DNA of 64,000 nucleotides from Ancylobacter mangrovi (GCF_024752355.1 NZ_JANTHZ010000001.1:744001-808000), one strand, 5' to 3'. Shown: positions 55,800 to 62,772, counted from the stretch's first letter. Made by a program: numbers and translations. The notes: a model not told the origin generated them from the letters alone.

Positions 55800-57170
55800 T
55801 CACATCCGCCGCACCCGCGGCGCGCTCTCGGCCGGGCCGAGGGCGAGCGCCGTCACCGCCCAGACCAGCGCGTCGAGCCGGTCGGGCGAGCGCCCGTTTG
55901 AGAGGCCCTCAGGCCCGAAATCGCACAATTCGTCCTCGAGCTGCGGGAAGGTCCCGGCATGGCGGACCCGTCCCTGCTCGTAGAGCGCGGCCACGGGCTC
56001 GGCCCGCAGCCACTTGCCGCGCGTCGCCCGCACCTCGGCGACCGGCACGCGGGCATCGAGCCCGGCGAGGATGGTGCGCACCATCTCCCCGCCCTGATTC
56101 ACCTCGACCACCACCCGGTCCGCCTCCAGCCGGTGGAACAGCGCGATCGCCTTCGCTCCCCAGCGCGAGGGGGTGAGCCCCTGCGCGCTCTCGTCGGCCA
56201 GCACATGGACGATGCCGTCCCGGTCGATCCCCGCCGCGACGATGCCGCAGGCGTCGGCCTGCCGGCGCGAGGAGGCGGGCGGGTCGACCGCGACCACGAT
56301 CCGCACCAGCTCCGGCGCCGCCGTCTTGCGGGCGGCCTCGAGCGCGGCACGGTTCCACAAGGCGTCAGGCCGGTCCTCTACCAGTTCGCCCTCGAGTTCC
56401 TGCCGCCCCAGGCGCGTGCCGGCATAGCGCCCGACCACGCCCTCGAGAAAGGTCGGGGCGAGGTGCATGGCGTTCTCCGCCGTACCCATGCGCGTCACCG
56501 CGGTGCGCGGGTCGGCCAGCAGCGCACGCACCAGTGCGGTCGGGCGCGGGGTCGTCGTCACCATCTGGCGCGGCCGGCGCCCCAGCCGCAGGCCGAACTG
56601 CAGCATGTCGAAGGCCGCCTGCGCATAGCGCCACTTGGCGAGCTCGTCGCACCAGGCGGCATCGAATTGCGGGCCACGCAGCGATTCCGGGTCGTCGGCC
56701 GAAAAGCCCTGCGCGACCGCGCCGTTGGGCCATTGCAGGCGCCGGCGCGTCGGCTCCCAGCTCGGGCGCTCGGCGCGCGGGTGCACGGCGAGGATGCCGG
56801 AGACGCCCTCCACCATCACCTCGCGGAAATCGCCGAGGCTCTCGGCGATCAGGGCGATCCGCCCGGCCGCCGGCCCGGCGCGCCCCAGCGCCAGCGCGCG
56901 CACCCATTCGGCGCCGGCGCGGGTCTTGCCCGCCCCGCGCCCGCCCAGCACCAGCCAGGTCAGCCAGTCGCCCCCGCCCTGCGCCTTGTCCGGCGCCTGC
57001 TGCGAGGGGCGGCCGAGCAACGGCCAGTGATGGGCCAGCCATTCGGCGGTCGCCGCGTCCAGCGCGGCGATCGCCTCAGCCAGCCGCCCGTCCTGCCAGC
57101 ACGCGCTCAAGAGTTTCGCCAAGCTCGCGTCGGAAGGCGTCGGCGTCGCGCAGTCCTGCCTCATCCTCAT
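55800..57170 (-). CDS. Terminase large subunit (GTA g2-like)
   Basis: 456-residue DNA-packaging motor. The ATPase domain has a Walker A motif GGRGAGKTRAGAEWV (about residues 76-90) and Walker B FDAAWCDELAKW (about 165-176). The nuclease domain shows VVAVDPPASS, the metal-binding aspartate, and a later DRLDALVWA with a second acidic pair. GTA terminases pack random genome segments in headfuls. It overlaps the small-subunit gene by about 95 bases. The frame is complete. Confidence 0.95.
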   Translation of the reverse strand: MRMRQDCATPTPSDASLAKLLSACWQDGRLAEAIAALDAATAEWLAHHWPLLGRPSQQAPDKAQGGGDWLTWLVLGGRGAGKTRAGAEWVRALALGRAGPAAGRIALIAESLGDFREVMVEGVSGILAVHPRAERPSWEPTRRRLQWPNGAVAQGFSADDPESLRGPQFDAAWCDELAKWRYAQAAFDMLQFGLRLGRRPRQMVTTTPRPTALVRALLADPRTAVTRMGTAENAMHLAPTFLEGVVGRYAGTRLGRQELEGELVEDRPDALWNRAALEAARKTAAPELVRIVVAVDPPASSRRQADACGIVAAGIDRDGIVHVLADESAQGLTPSRWGAKAIALFHRLEADRVVVEVNQGGEMVRTILAGLDARVPVAEVRATRGKWLRAEPVAALYEQGRVRHAGTFPQLEDELCDFGPEGLSNGRSPDRLDALVWAVTALALGPAESAPRVRRM

Positions 57171-57588
57171 CCCGGGCCGGCCCGTCCTTCTCCAGCGCCG
57201 CCAGTTCGCGCAGCGAGCGCACCAGTATGGCGAGCGTGCGGGCCGCGCGTTCGGCCTCCGCCGCGCCGCCTTCGACGAGGCCGGCGCGGGCGATGAGCCG
57301 CTCGACGGCGGCGATCTCGTTCTCGACCCGCGTCACCAGCCGCCGGATCAGCACCGGGCGCGGAAGCTCGGGTGAGGTCGGCGCGGAGCCGGCGGACTGT
57401 CCAGGTGGCGCACAGGGCCGGTAGGCGTTGCCGCGCCGCCAGCCCCAGCGCTTGGCCCGCCGGTGCAGCGTGCTGCGCGAGACGCCAAGGCGGCTCGCGA
57501 CCGCCCACAATGGCAGGCTGGCGCCTTCATAGAGCCGGCGCGCCTCCTCCAGCGCTTCCGGCGATATGGATTGCGCGGGAACCGGCAT
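57076..57588 (-). CDS. Terminase small subunit (GTA g1-like)
   Basis: 170-residue protein. An N-terminal helix-turn-helix (SLPLWAVASRLGVSRSTLHRRAKRWGWRRG, about residues 23-54) is followed by a proline-rich linker and a long C-terminal helical region (RVENEIAAVERLIARAGLV ... ETLERVLAG) suited to oligomerisation. It is in the g1 position, first gene of the cluster, and overlaps the large subunit. GGAGGGG precedes the ATG. In RcGTA, TerS binds DNA only weakly, favouring random packaging; whether that holds here is unknown. Confidence 0.85.
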   Translation of the reverse strand: MPVPAQSISPEALEEARRLYEGASLPLWAVASRLGVSRSTLHRRAKRWGWRRGNAYRPCAPPGQSAGSAPTSPELPRPVLIRRLVTRVENEIAAVERLIARAGLVEGGAAEAERAARTLAILVRSLRELAALEKDGPARDEDEAGLRDADAFRRELGETLERVLAGRAAG

Positions 57589-57618
57589 GCCCCCTCCGCC
57601 GAACGATGCTGAGAAACG

Positions 57619-57642
57619 AAAAAGCCGGCCCTGAGGCCGGCT
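57619..57642 (-). terminator. Strong rho-independent terminator just upstream of the GTA operon
   Basis: Eight-base perfect stem (agccggcc / ggccggct) with a four-base loop, followed on the minus strand by TTTTT. It lies about 30 bases upstream of the terminase small-subunit start and would stop leftward transcription entering the cluster. A promoter for the operon would have to fit in the short remaining space, or the hairpin may be an attenuator relieved when GTA genes are induced. Confidence 0.7.
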
Positions 57643-57791
57643 GCGAAACGACATGAAGGAGCCTCGGTCCGGCCCCTCTCCACCGCTGCGAGCCCGGAAG
57701 TGACGAGCCCGTCTGCCGGGCAACCCGGCGAGCCCAGCTGACGGCGGCGGCCCCTCGACGCATTTGTGGAGTATGGCTGAAAGCTACCCCC

Positions 57792-57806
57792 ACAGCGTCA
57801 CGCTGT
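57792..57806. promoter_or_regulatory. 15-bp palindrome upstream of the GTA operon
   Basis: A near-perfect dyad with seven-base arms and a single central base (acagcgt c acgctgt). It lies about 200 bases upstream of the terminase gene and six bases before the target duplication of the IS element. It looks like an operator for a dimeric regulator of either the GTA genes or the former rightward neighbour. No regulator can be named. Confidence 0.45.
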
Positions 57807-57811
57807 CAAGG

Positions 57812-57819
57812 ACTATTTT
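57812..57819. repeat. Target-site duplication, left copy
   Basis: The octamer actatttt directly precedes the left inverted repeat of the IS1595-family element and recurs after the right repeat at 59975-59982. An 8-bp duplication is usual for this family. The target is itself symmetric (agg before and cct after), which makes the shared direct repeat look longer (15 bases). Confidence 0.85.
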
Positions 57820-57847
57820 CCTAATTATATACTTGACAAAGCACGCC
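57820..57847 (+). repeat. Left terminal inverted repeat of the IS1595-family element
   Basis: Begins cctaattatatacttgacaa and pairs with the right end with three mismatches in 28 bases. It contains the -35 hexamer of the transposase promoter, so binding of transposase here could repress its own gene. Confidence 0.85.
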
Positions 57848-57860
57848 CTGCGGCTAGGAT
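57833..57860 (+). promoter_or_regulatory. Sigma-70-like promoter of the transposase
   Basis: TTGACA and TAGGAT are spaced by 16 bases, with the first hexamer inside the left inverted repeat. A start site near 57867 would give a 5' leader of about 17 bases containing AAGGGA before the transposase ATG at 57884. Confidence 0.65.
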
Positions 57861-57883
57861 CGGATCAACAAGGGATCACGACC

Positions 57884-58855
57884 ATGGCCAGCGGCTTCGA
57901 CAACCACATTTTCACTGACGCGGACAAGGCCCGCGAGTATCTGGAAGCCCAGCGTTGGCCACTCGGCCCGATCTGCCCCCATTGCGGGAACGCACAGCCT
58001 TCTTCGATCCGTGCCCTTAAGGGGAAGGCCCACCGTCCCGGCGTCTACCAGTGCAACGCTTGCCGCGAACAGTTCACCGTGACCGTTGGCACCGTGTTCG
58101 AGCGCTCCAAAATTCCGCTCAACAAGTGGCTGTATGCGACGCACCTCATGTGCGCGAGCAAGAAGGGCATTTCCGCCCATCAATTGCACCGCATGCTCGG
58201 CGTCACCTACAAGACTGCCTGGTTCATGGCTCACCGCATACGCGAAGCCATGAAGGACGACGAGTCGACCTCTGGCCCCATGGGCGGTCAGGGCAAAATC
58301 GTCGAGGCCGACGAAACCTATTTCGGCAAGACCGAGACGCAGCCGACCGTTACCACCAGTGGCAGGCCCTTCACAAAGAGCGGCAAGTCGGGCCCGTCCG
58401 GTAAGCGTGCCGTGGTCGGACTCGTCGAGCGCGGCGGCAACATCCGCACCTTCCACGTAGCCAAGGCGAACGCCGAAACCGTGCGCGACGTGCTGGTCCG
58501 TAACGTTTCCCGCGATACCGCGCTCTACACGGACGAGAGCCGCCTTTACACCGTGACCGGGCGCGAGTTCGCCAGCCATGAGACGGTGCGCCACTCGCGC
58601 GGCGAATATGCACGCGGCACCGTTCACACCAACACCATCGAAAACTACTTCTCGGTGTTCAAGCGAGGCATGCGCGGTGTTTACCAGCACTGCGCCGAGA
58701 AGCATCTGCACCGATATCTCGTCGAGTTCGATTTCCGCCACAACCGCCGCAGCGCTCGCGGGGTCGACGACGCTACCCGCCGTGACGACGCCCTCAAGGG
58801 CATCGAAGGCAAGCGCCTTACCTATCGGCAGATTGGTGAAGCCGCTTACGCTTAA
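57884..58855 (+). CDS. IS1595-family transposase
   Basis: 323-residue DDE transposase. An N-terminal zinc ribbon (CPHCG ... YQCNACREQFTVTVGTVFERSKIPL) is typical of the IS1595/ISXO2 group. The catalytic core has the first aspartate in VEADETYFG, the second in LYTDESRLY, and the final acidic/asparagine motif in HTNTIENYFSVFKRGM. The ATG at 57884 has AAGGGA upstream; the longer upstream frame crosses the inverted repeat and is rejected. The protein is complete, so the element may still move. Confidence 0.95.
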   Translation: MASGFDNHIFTDADKAREYLEAQRWPLGPICPHCGNAQPSSIRALKGKAHRPGVYQCNACREQFTVTVGTVFERSKIPLNKWLYATHLMCASKKGISAHQLHRMLGVTYKTAWFMAHRIREAMKDDESTSGPMGGQGKIVEADETYFGKTETQPTVTTSGRPFTKSGKSGPSGKRAVVGLVERGGNIRTFHVAKANAETVRDVLVRNVSRDTALYTDESRLYTVTGREFASHETVRHSRGEYARGTVHTNTIENYFSVFKRGMRGVYQHCAEKHLHRYLVEFDFRHNRRSARGVDDATRRDDALKGIEGKRLTYRQIGEAAYA

Positions 58856-59059
58856 GCAGAAAGCGAAGCGCCTCTCCCGCTGGCGCAAAACTGCGAACAG
58901 ACGGCGAACGCCATTCGCCCCTGGCTAGATTCATCGTAAAATCGAAACAATGCGCTCATGCGAATCGGGCGCAGAAGCTGCGGGCGACCGGTCGGGAAAG
59001 AATTCCAGCTCCTACCGACCAGCGCCCGCTATCGAACAGTCCCTTTGGAGGACCATTCA

Positions 59060-59428
59060 ATGTCTAATCTTCCGTTCCGCCCTTATACGAGCGTCTCACC
59101 GCCTACCATTCTTTGGCACGGGCAGTCCGGGGTTCGATATCCCTTCGAGCTCTGGCCCATTGGCACGGTGTTCCGCGATCACCCCGGCGTCTACATCTTC
59201 TGTAAGCCGGCCGCTAACGGGAACTGGGACGCCGTATATATCGGCGAGACCAAGTCTTTCCAGAGCCGCTTGACCGACGGGCTCGCCCAGCATCACCAGT
59301 GGGTAAGCATTGTACACTGCGGCGCCTCGCATCTCTGCGTGATGCATGTGCCCGGCGGCCTGACCTTGCGTGAGCGGATCGAGACCGATCTGCGCCGCCA
59401 TATCAAGACCCCCTGCAATCTTCAGTAG
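59060..59428 (+). CDS. GIY-YIG nuclease-fold passenger protein
   Basis: 122-residue protein with the GIY-YIG hallmarks HPGVYIFC and, about 15 residues on, AVYIGETKSFQSRL (second strand plus the helix with the conserved arginine), and a later glutamate in ERIETDLRRH. A strong ribosome site (GGAGG) precedes the ATG at 59060. It follows the transposase in the same orientation inside the element. Its role could be in transposition, immunity against competing elements or simple cargo; none is shown. Close homologues outside elements could not be checked. Confidence 0.78.
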   Translation: MSNLPFRPYTSVSPPTILWHGQSGVRYPFELWPIGTVFRDHPGVYIFCKPAANGNWDAVYIGETKSFQSRLTDGLAQHHQWVSIVHCGASHLCVMHVPGGLTLRERIETDLRRHIKTPCNLQ

Positions 59429-59443
59429 GGCGAGAAGACCGGC

Positions 59444-59465
59444 GAGGGCGACTTCGGTCGCCCTC
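59444..59465 (+). terminator. Terminator hairpin after the GIY-YIG gene
   Basis: Nine-base perfect stem (gagggcgac / gtcgccctc) closed by a TTCG tetraloop, starting 16 bases after the stop codon and followed by T-containing sequence (tgcctttcgg, then gctttt). It should end the transposase/nuclease transcript. Confidence 0.7.
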
Positions 59466-59683
59466 TGCCTTTCGGTCGCTTTTCGCTGGCGTTTTCAGCA
59501 TTCGACGCACTGTCCGCTCGAAACTATTCCCATCTGTTTCCACACTAGAAGTGTGGGATTGATGGTTGCGGCTATGGGCGTTGTCTCGCGAATCGGTCAT
59601 CGTCGTTTGGTCCTGCGACGGATGCGGCCAACCTCTCACAGCAACCGCATGCCATATTGCCGGCCCGGGACTGGCGCACCCTA

Positions 59684-59716
59684 GGACCATAGACATGCCG
59701 TCGGCGTCTATGGTCC
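59684..59716. repeat. Perfect 11-bp inverted repeat inside the IS element
   Basis: Arms ggaccatagac and gtctatggtcc flank an 11-base loop. The arms match fully, which is unlikely by chance over so short a distance. It may fold into a stable RNA or DNA hairpin. Confidence 0.7.
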
Positions 59717-59839
59717 GTGCGCAAAGTTAACAGGTTGTTACCCGCCTTGTTCCTCCCCTGCCGTTTATGGGGTCGGCGCCCCTGAATCATCGGCGGTACG
59801 GGTCGCCGTTATTACCAACATTCACACCACAAGGGGTGC

Positions 59840-59864
59840 GCCCGTTCAAGTAAGAATAACGGGC
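59840..59864. repeat. Perfect 7-bp inverted repeat near the right end of the IS element
   Basis: Arms gcccgtt and aacgggc flank an 11-base AT-rich loop. It is followed by cactttttgcg, so on the plus strand it could be a weak terminator. Confidence 0.5.
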
Positions 59865-59946
59865 AAGGCACCGCACTTTTTGCGCCGCTCCCCTTGAAAT
59901 CTCACAAATCAAGCGCCGGCCTGTCGCGAATCACTATGCATTTTCA

Positions 59947-59974
59947 AGCCTGCTTTGTCACGTATATAATTAGG
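59947..59974 (-). repeat. Right terminal inverted repeat of the IS1595-family element
   Basis: Read on the minus strand it starts cctaattatatacgtgacaa, matching the left end at 25 of 28 bases. It is followed by the right copy of the target duplication. Confidence 0.85.
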
Positions 59975-59982
59975 ACTATTTT
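59975..59982. repeat. Target-site duplication, right copy
   Basis: Second copy of actatttt, adjoining the right inverted repeat. Removing the element and one copy restores a continuous intergenic region between the GTA operon and the molybdopterin-domain gene. Confidence 0.85.
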
Positions 59983-60085
59983 CCTATATTTGGCCAGCAC
60001 CCGCTCTCCACCGAGGCTGAAAACGCCCGCCCGGCCGGCACCTCGAGCCGGCGAACGGCGCGCCCATTGTGCCGCCCGCGCCCTT

Positions 60086-60107
60086 GATATATCCCTTCGG
60101 ATATATC
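60086..60107. promoter_or_regulatory. Mo-box-like palindrome (candidate ModE/Mop-type operator)
   Basis: A perfect nine-base dyad (gatatatcc / ggatatatc) with a four-base centre, 16 bases upstream of the molybdopterin-domain gene. Molybdate-responsive regulators of the ModE family bind TATA-rich dyads of about this size in alphaproteobacteria. Since the next two genes are molybdenum-related, control by molybdate is a reasonable inference. The match to a published consensus was not computed. Confidence 0.6.
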
Positions 60108-60123
60108 TTTCGGTGCCTCAGCC

Positions 60124-60675
60124 ATGGCCTTCCCATCCGCCCTTGCCCGCCGACGCTTCGCCTTCCGCGCGCTCCCCGCCATTGCGCTCCTGCTTGCGCT
60201 CCTCGCCCCCGCCGCGCCGGCGCTCGCGCGCGACCCGGTCGTCCTCGCCGCTCCGGGCCGCGTGCTCGCCCTGCCGCTCGCCGCGCTCGAAGCCCTGCCC
60301 GCCGTCACGCGCGAAGTCGTCTTCCTCACCTCGCGGGGCGAGGAGCATGCGCGCTACACCGGCGCGTCGCTGTGGAGCGTGCTGGTCGGCAACGGGCTGG
60401 TCGATCCGGCCGACCTGCACGCCCTCATCCGGCAGGTGGTGATCGTCACCGGCGGCGACGGCTATGTGCTGGTGCTCTCGGCCGGCGAGCTGGCACCCGA
60501 GCTCGGCGCCGCGCCGATCCTGCTCGCCCACCAGCGCGACGGCGCGCCTCTGCCGGCCGCCCGCTCGCCCCGGCTCGTCGTCCCCGGCGACCGGCGCGGC
60601 GCGCGGCAGGTGTTCGACGTCGCCCGCATCGAGGTCCGTACCCTCCCCGAACCCCCGAAAGGAGAAAACCCATGA
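60124..60675 (+). CDS. Exported molybdopterin-oxidoreductase-domain protein
   Basis: 183-residue predicted exported protein. A signal peptide (AFRALPAIALLLALLAPAAPALA) is followed by a domain resembling the sulfite-oxidase-type molybdopterin-binding fold: LPLAALEALPAVTREVVFLTSRGEEHARYTGASLWSVLVGNG, then VIVTGGDGYVLVLSAGEL. It is too short for a complete sulfite-oxidase-type enzyme and lacks the usual cysteine ligand, so it may be a binding or accessory protein. ATGA couples it to the Mop gene. The palindrome upstream suggests molybdate control. Confidence 0.75.
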   Translation: MAFPSALARRRFAFRALPAIALLLALLAPAAPALARDPVVLAAPGRVLALPLAALEALPAVTREVVFLTSRGEEHARYTGASLWSVLVGNGLVDPADLHALIRQVVIVTGGDGYVLVLSAGELAPELGAAPILLAHQRDGAPLPAARSPRLVVPGDRRGARQVFDVARIEVRTLPEPPKGENP

Positions 60676-60881
60676 AGCTCAGCGCCCGCAACGTCGTCCC
60701 GGGCAAGGTGGTCGCGGTCGTACGCGGCGCCACGACCTCTCATGTGCGGATCGAGATCGCCGCCGGGCAGGTCATCACCTCCGCCATCACCAATGAGGCG
60801 GTGGACGAGCTCGGCCTCAAGGTCGGCGACGCCGCCTATGCGGTGATCAAGGCGTCCGACGTCATGGTCGCGGTCGACTGA
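60672..60881 (+). CDS. mop: Mop-type molybdenum-binding protein (TOBE/molbindin)
   Basis: 69-residue single TOBE/Mop domain: MKLSARNVVPGKVVAVVRG, TTSHVRIEIAAGQVITSAITNEAVDELGLKVGDAAYAVIKASDVMVAVD. Molbindins of this size assemble into hexamers that hold molybdate or tungstate. The typical SARN opening and KASDVM end are present. It starts inside the stop of the preceding gene (ATGA), so the two share control. It probably stores or buffers molybdate in the cytoplasm. Confidence 0.92.
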   Translation: MKLSARNVVPGKVVAVVRGATTSHVRIEIAAGQVITSAITNEAVDELGLKVGDAAYAVIKASDVMVAVD

Positions 60882-60928
60882 GGGAGGGCGCCATCGTCCG
60901 CCTCAACGAGATCCGGCTGGCCGAGGTC

Positions 60929-61429
60929 GTGATCGACCCGCCGCCCGCCACCGATGCCGGCCTCGTCTATATCGGCCGCATCGCCACGCCCTGGACGTCG
61001 CGGCTGGAGACGCCGCGCCTCGGCCGGCCCGACGGCCCGCTGTGCCGGATCGAGGTATTCGCGCCCTGGCGCGCCGCGCTGAAGGGCATCGAGGCCTATG
61101 AGCGCATCGAGGTGCTGTTCTGGATGCACCTGTCGCGGCGCGACCTGGTGCTCCAGAGCCCCGCCGACGACGGCACCGCGCACGGCACCTTCGCGCTGCG
61201 CACCCCGGCGCGGCCGAACCCGATCGGCACCACCATCGCCCGGCTGGTCCGGGTCGAGCCGGACGGGGTCCTGCTCGTGCGCGGGCTCGACTGCATCGAC
61301 GGCACGCCGCTGCTCGACCTCAAGCCCGACCGCACCCTCTTCACCCCGCTCGCCCGCGAACAGGCGGGGGACCGGCAGACGGGGGATGACGAGGCGGGCG
61401 ACGGTCCGGAGGAGACACCGGGCGGCTAG
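60929..61429 (+). CDS. TrmO/TsaA-type SAM-dependent methyltransferase
   Basis: 166-residue beta-barrel SAM methyltransferase group (TrmO, which methylates N6-threonylcarbamoyl-adenosine in tRNA-Thr). Recognisable are VYIGRIATPW, GLDCIDGTPLLDLKPD, and FALRTPARPNPIGTTIARLV with the conserved RPNPIG. The start is uncertain: GTG at 60929 has little upstream support, whereas a strong ribosome site (GGGAGGG) precedes an in-frame ATC 12 codons earlier. It lies 47 bases from the Mop gene. In some bacteria TsaA-type proteins sit beside molybdenum genes, so a link beyond tRNA is possible. Its end overlaps the convergent TetR gene. Confidence 0.78.
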   Translation: MIDPPPATDAGLVYIGRIATPWTSRLETPRLGRPDGPLCRIEVFAPWRAALKGIEAYERIEVLFWMHLSRRDLVLQSPADDGTAHGTFALRTPARPNPIGTTIARLVRVEPDGVLLVRGLDCIDGTPLLDLKPDRTLFTPLAREQAGDRQTGDDEAGDGPEETPGG

Positions 61430-62151
61430 CCCTCTCCCACCCCTATCGCCACGAGCGCCGCCACCGCGGCCGCGGCGGTGCGCGCCGCTTCATCGCGCGC
61501 GGCCGGTCCCGCCGCCGGCTCGAACAGCGCGCGGTGCAGCAGTTCCTGCACCGTCATGTCGTGGAACAGCCGCGCCAGCACTGCCGCGTCGGCAGGCTGC
61601 CCGTCACGGGAAGGCATCTCGCCGAGCCGGGCGGCGATGAAGCGCGCAAAGATCGCCTGCGAGGTGGCCGGTCCGCTGGCGAACCAGACCGCGCCGAGCC
61701 GGGGAAACCGCCCGGTTGCGCTGATGGCGATGCGGAAAAGCGCCACCGAGCGCGGCGTCAGCAGCAGGTCGAGCAGCGCCCGGCCGAGCCGCGCCAGCCC
61801 CTCCTCCAGCGACAGCCCCTCGACCCGCACCGCGTCCATCGGCGCGAGGATGTCCGCGCAGGCATGGGCGAGCGCGGCCTCGAACAGGCCTTCCTTGCCG
61901 CCGAAGAAGGCGTAGACGTTGGTCTTCGAGCCGCCTGCCTCGGCGACGATGGCGTCGAGGCTCACCCCGTCATAGCCACGGGCGAGGAACAGGTCGGCGG
62001 CGACGCGGCGCAGCTCCGCGCAGGTGGCCGTGCCGCGTCCGGTGCGCCGGCTCGGGCAGCGCGGCGCGGTGGTCTTGCTCTCGGGCGCCCGGCCGTGCCG
62101 GGCCTGTCCGGGCTCGTGCCCCGCTCCGCCAGCCGCCGCGCGCCCGGTCAT
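61426..62151 (-). CDS. TetR-family transcriptional regulator
   Basis: 241-residue regulator. The helix-turn-helix lies near residues 45-90 (RRVAADLFLARGYDGVSLDAIVAEAGGSKTNVYAFFGGKEGLFEA), followed by an all-helical ligand-binding domain with GRALLDLLLTPRSVALFRIAI. About 40 poorly conserved, proline/arginine-rich residues precede the HTH, so the true start may be internal. It lies downstream of the FMN reductase gene after eight bases on the same strand, so it is likely autoregulated through the palindrome at 62773-62792. Confidence 0.9.
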   Translation of the reverse strand: MTGRAAAGGAGHEPGQARHGRAPESKTTAPRCPSRRTGRGTATCAELRRVAADLFLARGYDGVSLDAIVAEAGGSKTNVYAFFGGKEGLFEAALAHACADILAPMDAVRVEGLSLEEGLARLGRALLDLLLTPRSVALFRIAISATGRFPRLGAVWFASGPATSQAIFARFIAARLGEMPSRDGQPADAAVLARLFHDMTVQELLHRALFEPAAGPAARDEAARTAAAAVAALVAIGVGEG

Positions 62152-62159
62152 GGCCGGCC

Positions 62160-62735
62160 TCAGGCCGCCTTGGCCGAGGCGAGCAGGCGGATCTCGGTGA
62201 CCAGCGCCTTCACGCCGCCGAGCACGAAGTCCCGGGTCTTCTCGTCGGTGAACGCGCCGCCATCAACCTTGTCGAGCACGTTGGGAATGGCGAGGTGCGG
62301 ATAGGTCACCACCCGCGCGCCGGCCGCGCTCAGCGTCTCGCGCAGCTGCGCCTGGGCGCGGATGCCGCCGGTGGAGCCGGGCGAGGAGGTGAGCACCAGC
62401 GCCGGCTTGCCGATCAGCGCGCCGCGCGCATAGGGGCGCGAGCCCCAGTCGACCGCGTTCTTCATCGCGCCGCTGGTGCCGTAATTGTACTCGGGCGAGG
62501 CGAGGATCACGCCGTCGGCAGCCGCGATCGCCGCGCGCAGCGCCGCCGCGCCGGCCGGCGGATGGTCGGTGTCCTCGTCCTGATTGTAGAGCGGCACGTC
62601 GTTGAGGCGGAACACCTTCAGCTCCACCTCGGGCGCCAGCGCGGCGCGCAGCGCCTCCAGCACGGCGGTCGAGTAGGAGCCGGTGCGCAGGCTGCCGGAA
62701 ATGCCCAGAAGCTTGACGGTGGAATGGTCGGTCAT
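62160..62735 (-). CDS. NADPH-dependent FMN reductase family protein
   Basis: 191-residue flavodoxin-fold reductase: LLGISGSLRTGSYSTAVLEAL at the N-terminus, then LASPEYNYGTSGAMKNAVDWGSRP near residues 80-103, both canonical FMN-binding loops. C-terminal GGIRAQAQLRETLSAAGARVVTYP also fits. Such enzymes reduce quinones, azo dyes, chromate or flavin and protect against electrophiles. GGAGA precedes the ATG at 62735. It is co-transcribed with the TetR gene. Confidence 0.93.
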   Translation of the reverse strand: MTDHSTVKLLGISGSLRTGSYSTAVLEALRAALAPEVELKVFRLNDVPLYNQDEDTDHPPAGAAALRAAIAAADGVILASPEYNYGTSGAMKNAVDWGSRPYARGALIGKPALVLTSSPGSTGGIRAQAQLRETLSAAGARVVTYPHLAIPNVLDKVDGGAFTDEKTRDFVLGGVKALVTEIRLLASAKAA

Positions 62736-62772
62736 GAGAAATCTCCGTGAGGCGGCACTGCGGTCGCTTCGT

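Larger units (their letters stand above)
59466..59946. other. Non-coding structured segment of the IS element
   Basis: About 480 bases with no credible gene on either strand. It contains a perfect 11-base inverted repeat (ggaccatagac / gtctatggtcc at 59684-59716) and a perfect seven-base one (gcccgtt / aacgggc at 59840-59864), plus shorter GC hairpins. Such density of dyads in a non-coding part of a mobile element suggests a structured RNA or a recognition region. No promoter could be assigned with confidence. Confidence 0.5.
57820..59974 (+). mobile_element. IS1595-family insertion element with GIY-YIG passenger
   Basis: A 2155-bp element bounded by 28-base terminal inverted repeats (cctaattatatac..., 25 of 28 bases identical) and an 8-base target duplication. 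It holds a complete transposase, a GIY-YIG nuclease gene with its own ribosome site and terminator, and about 500 bp of hairpin-rich non-coding DNA before the right end. Its GC content is clearly below the surroundings. The termini match closely and the transposase is intact, so the element looks recent and possibly active. IS1595-family elements are known to carry passenger genes at times. Confidence 0.9.

Noticed and set aside
57811..57825. A 15-base direct repeat (aggactattttccta) as the target duplication
   Set aside because: The inner 8 bases are the duplication; the outer agg and ccta arise from the ends of the inverted repeats and a symmetric target.
57764..57883. Longer N-terminus for the transposase
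   Set aside because: It would start outside the element and cross the inverted repeat and promoter; the ATG at 57884 has a ribosome site and gives the family's normal start.
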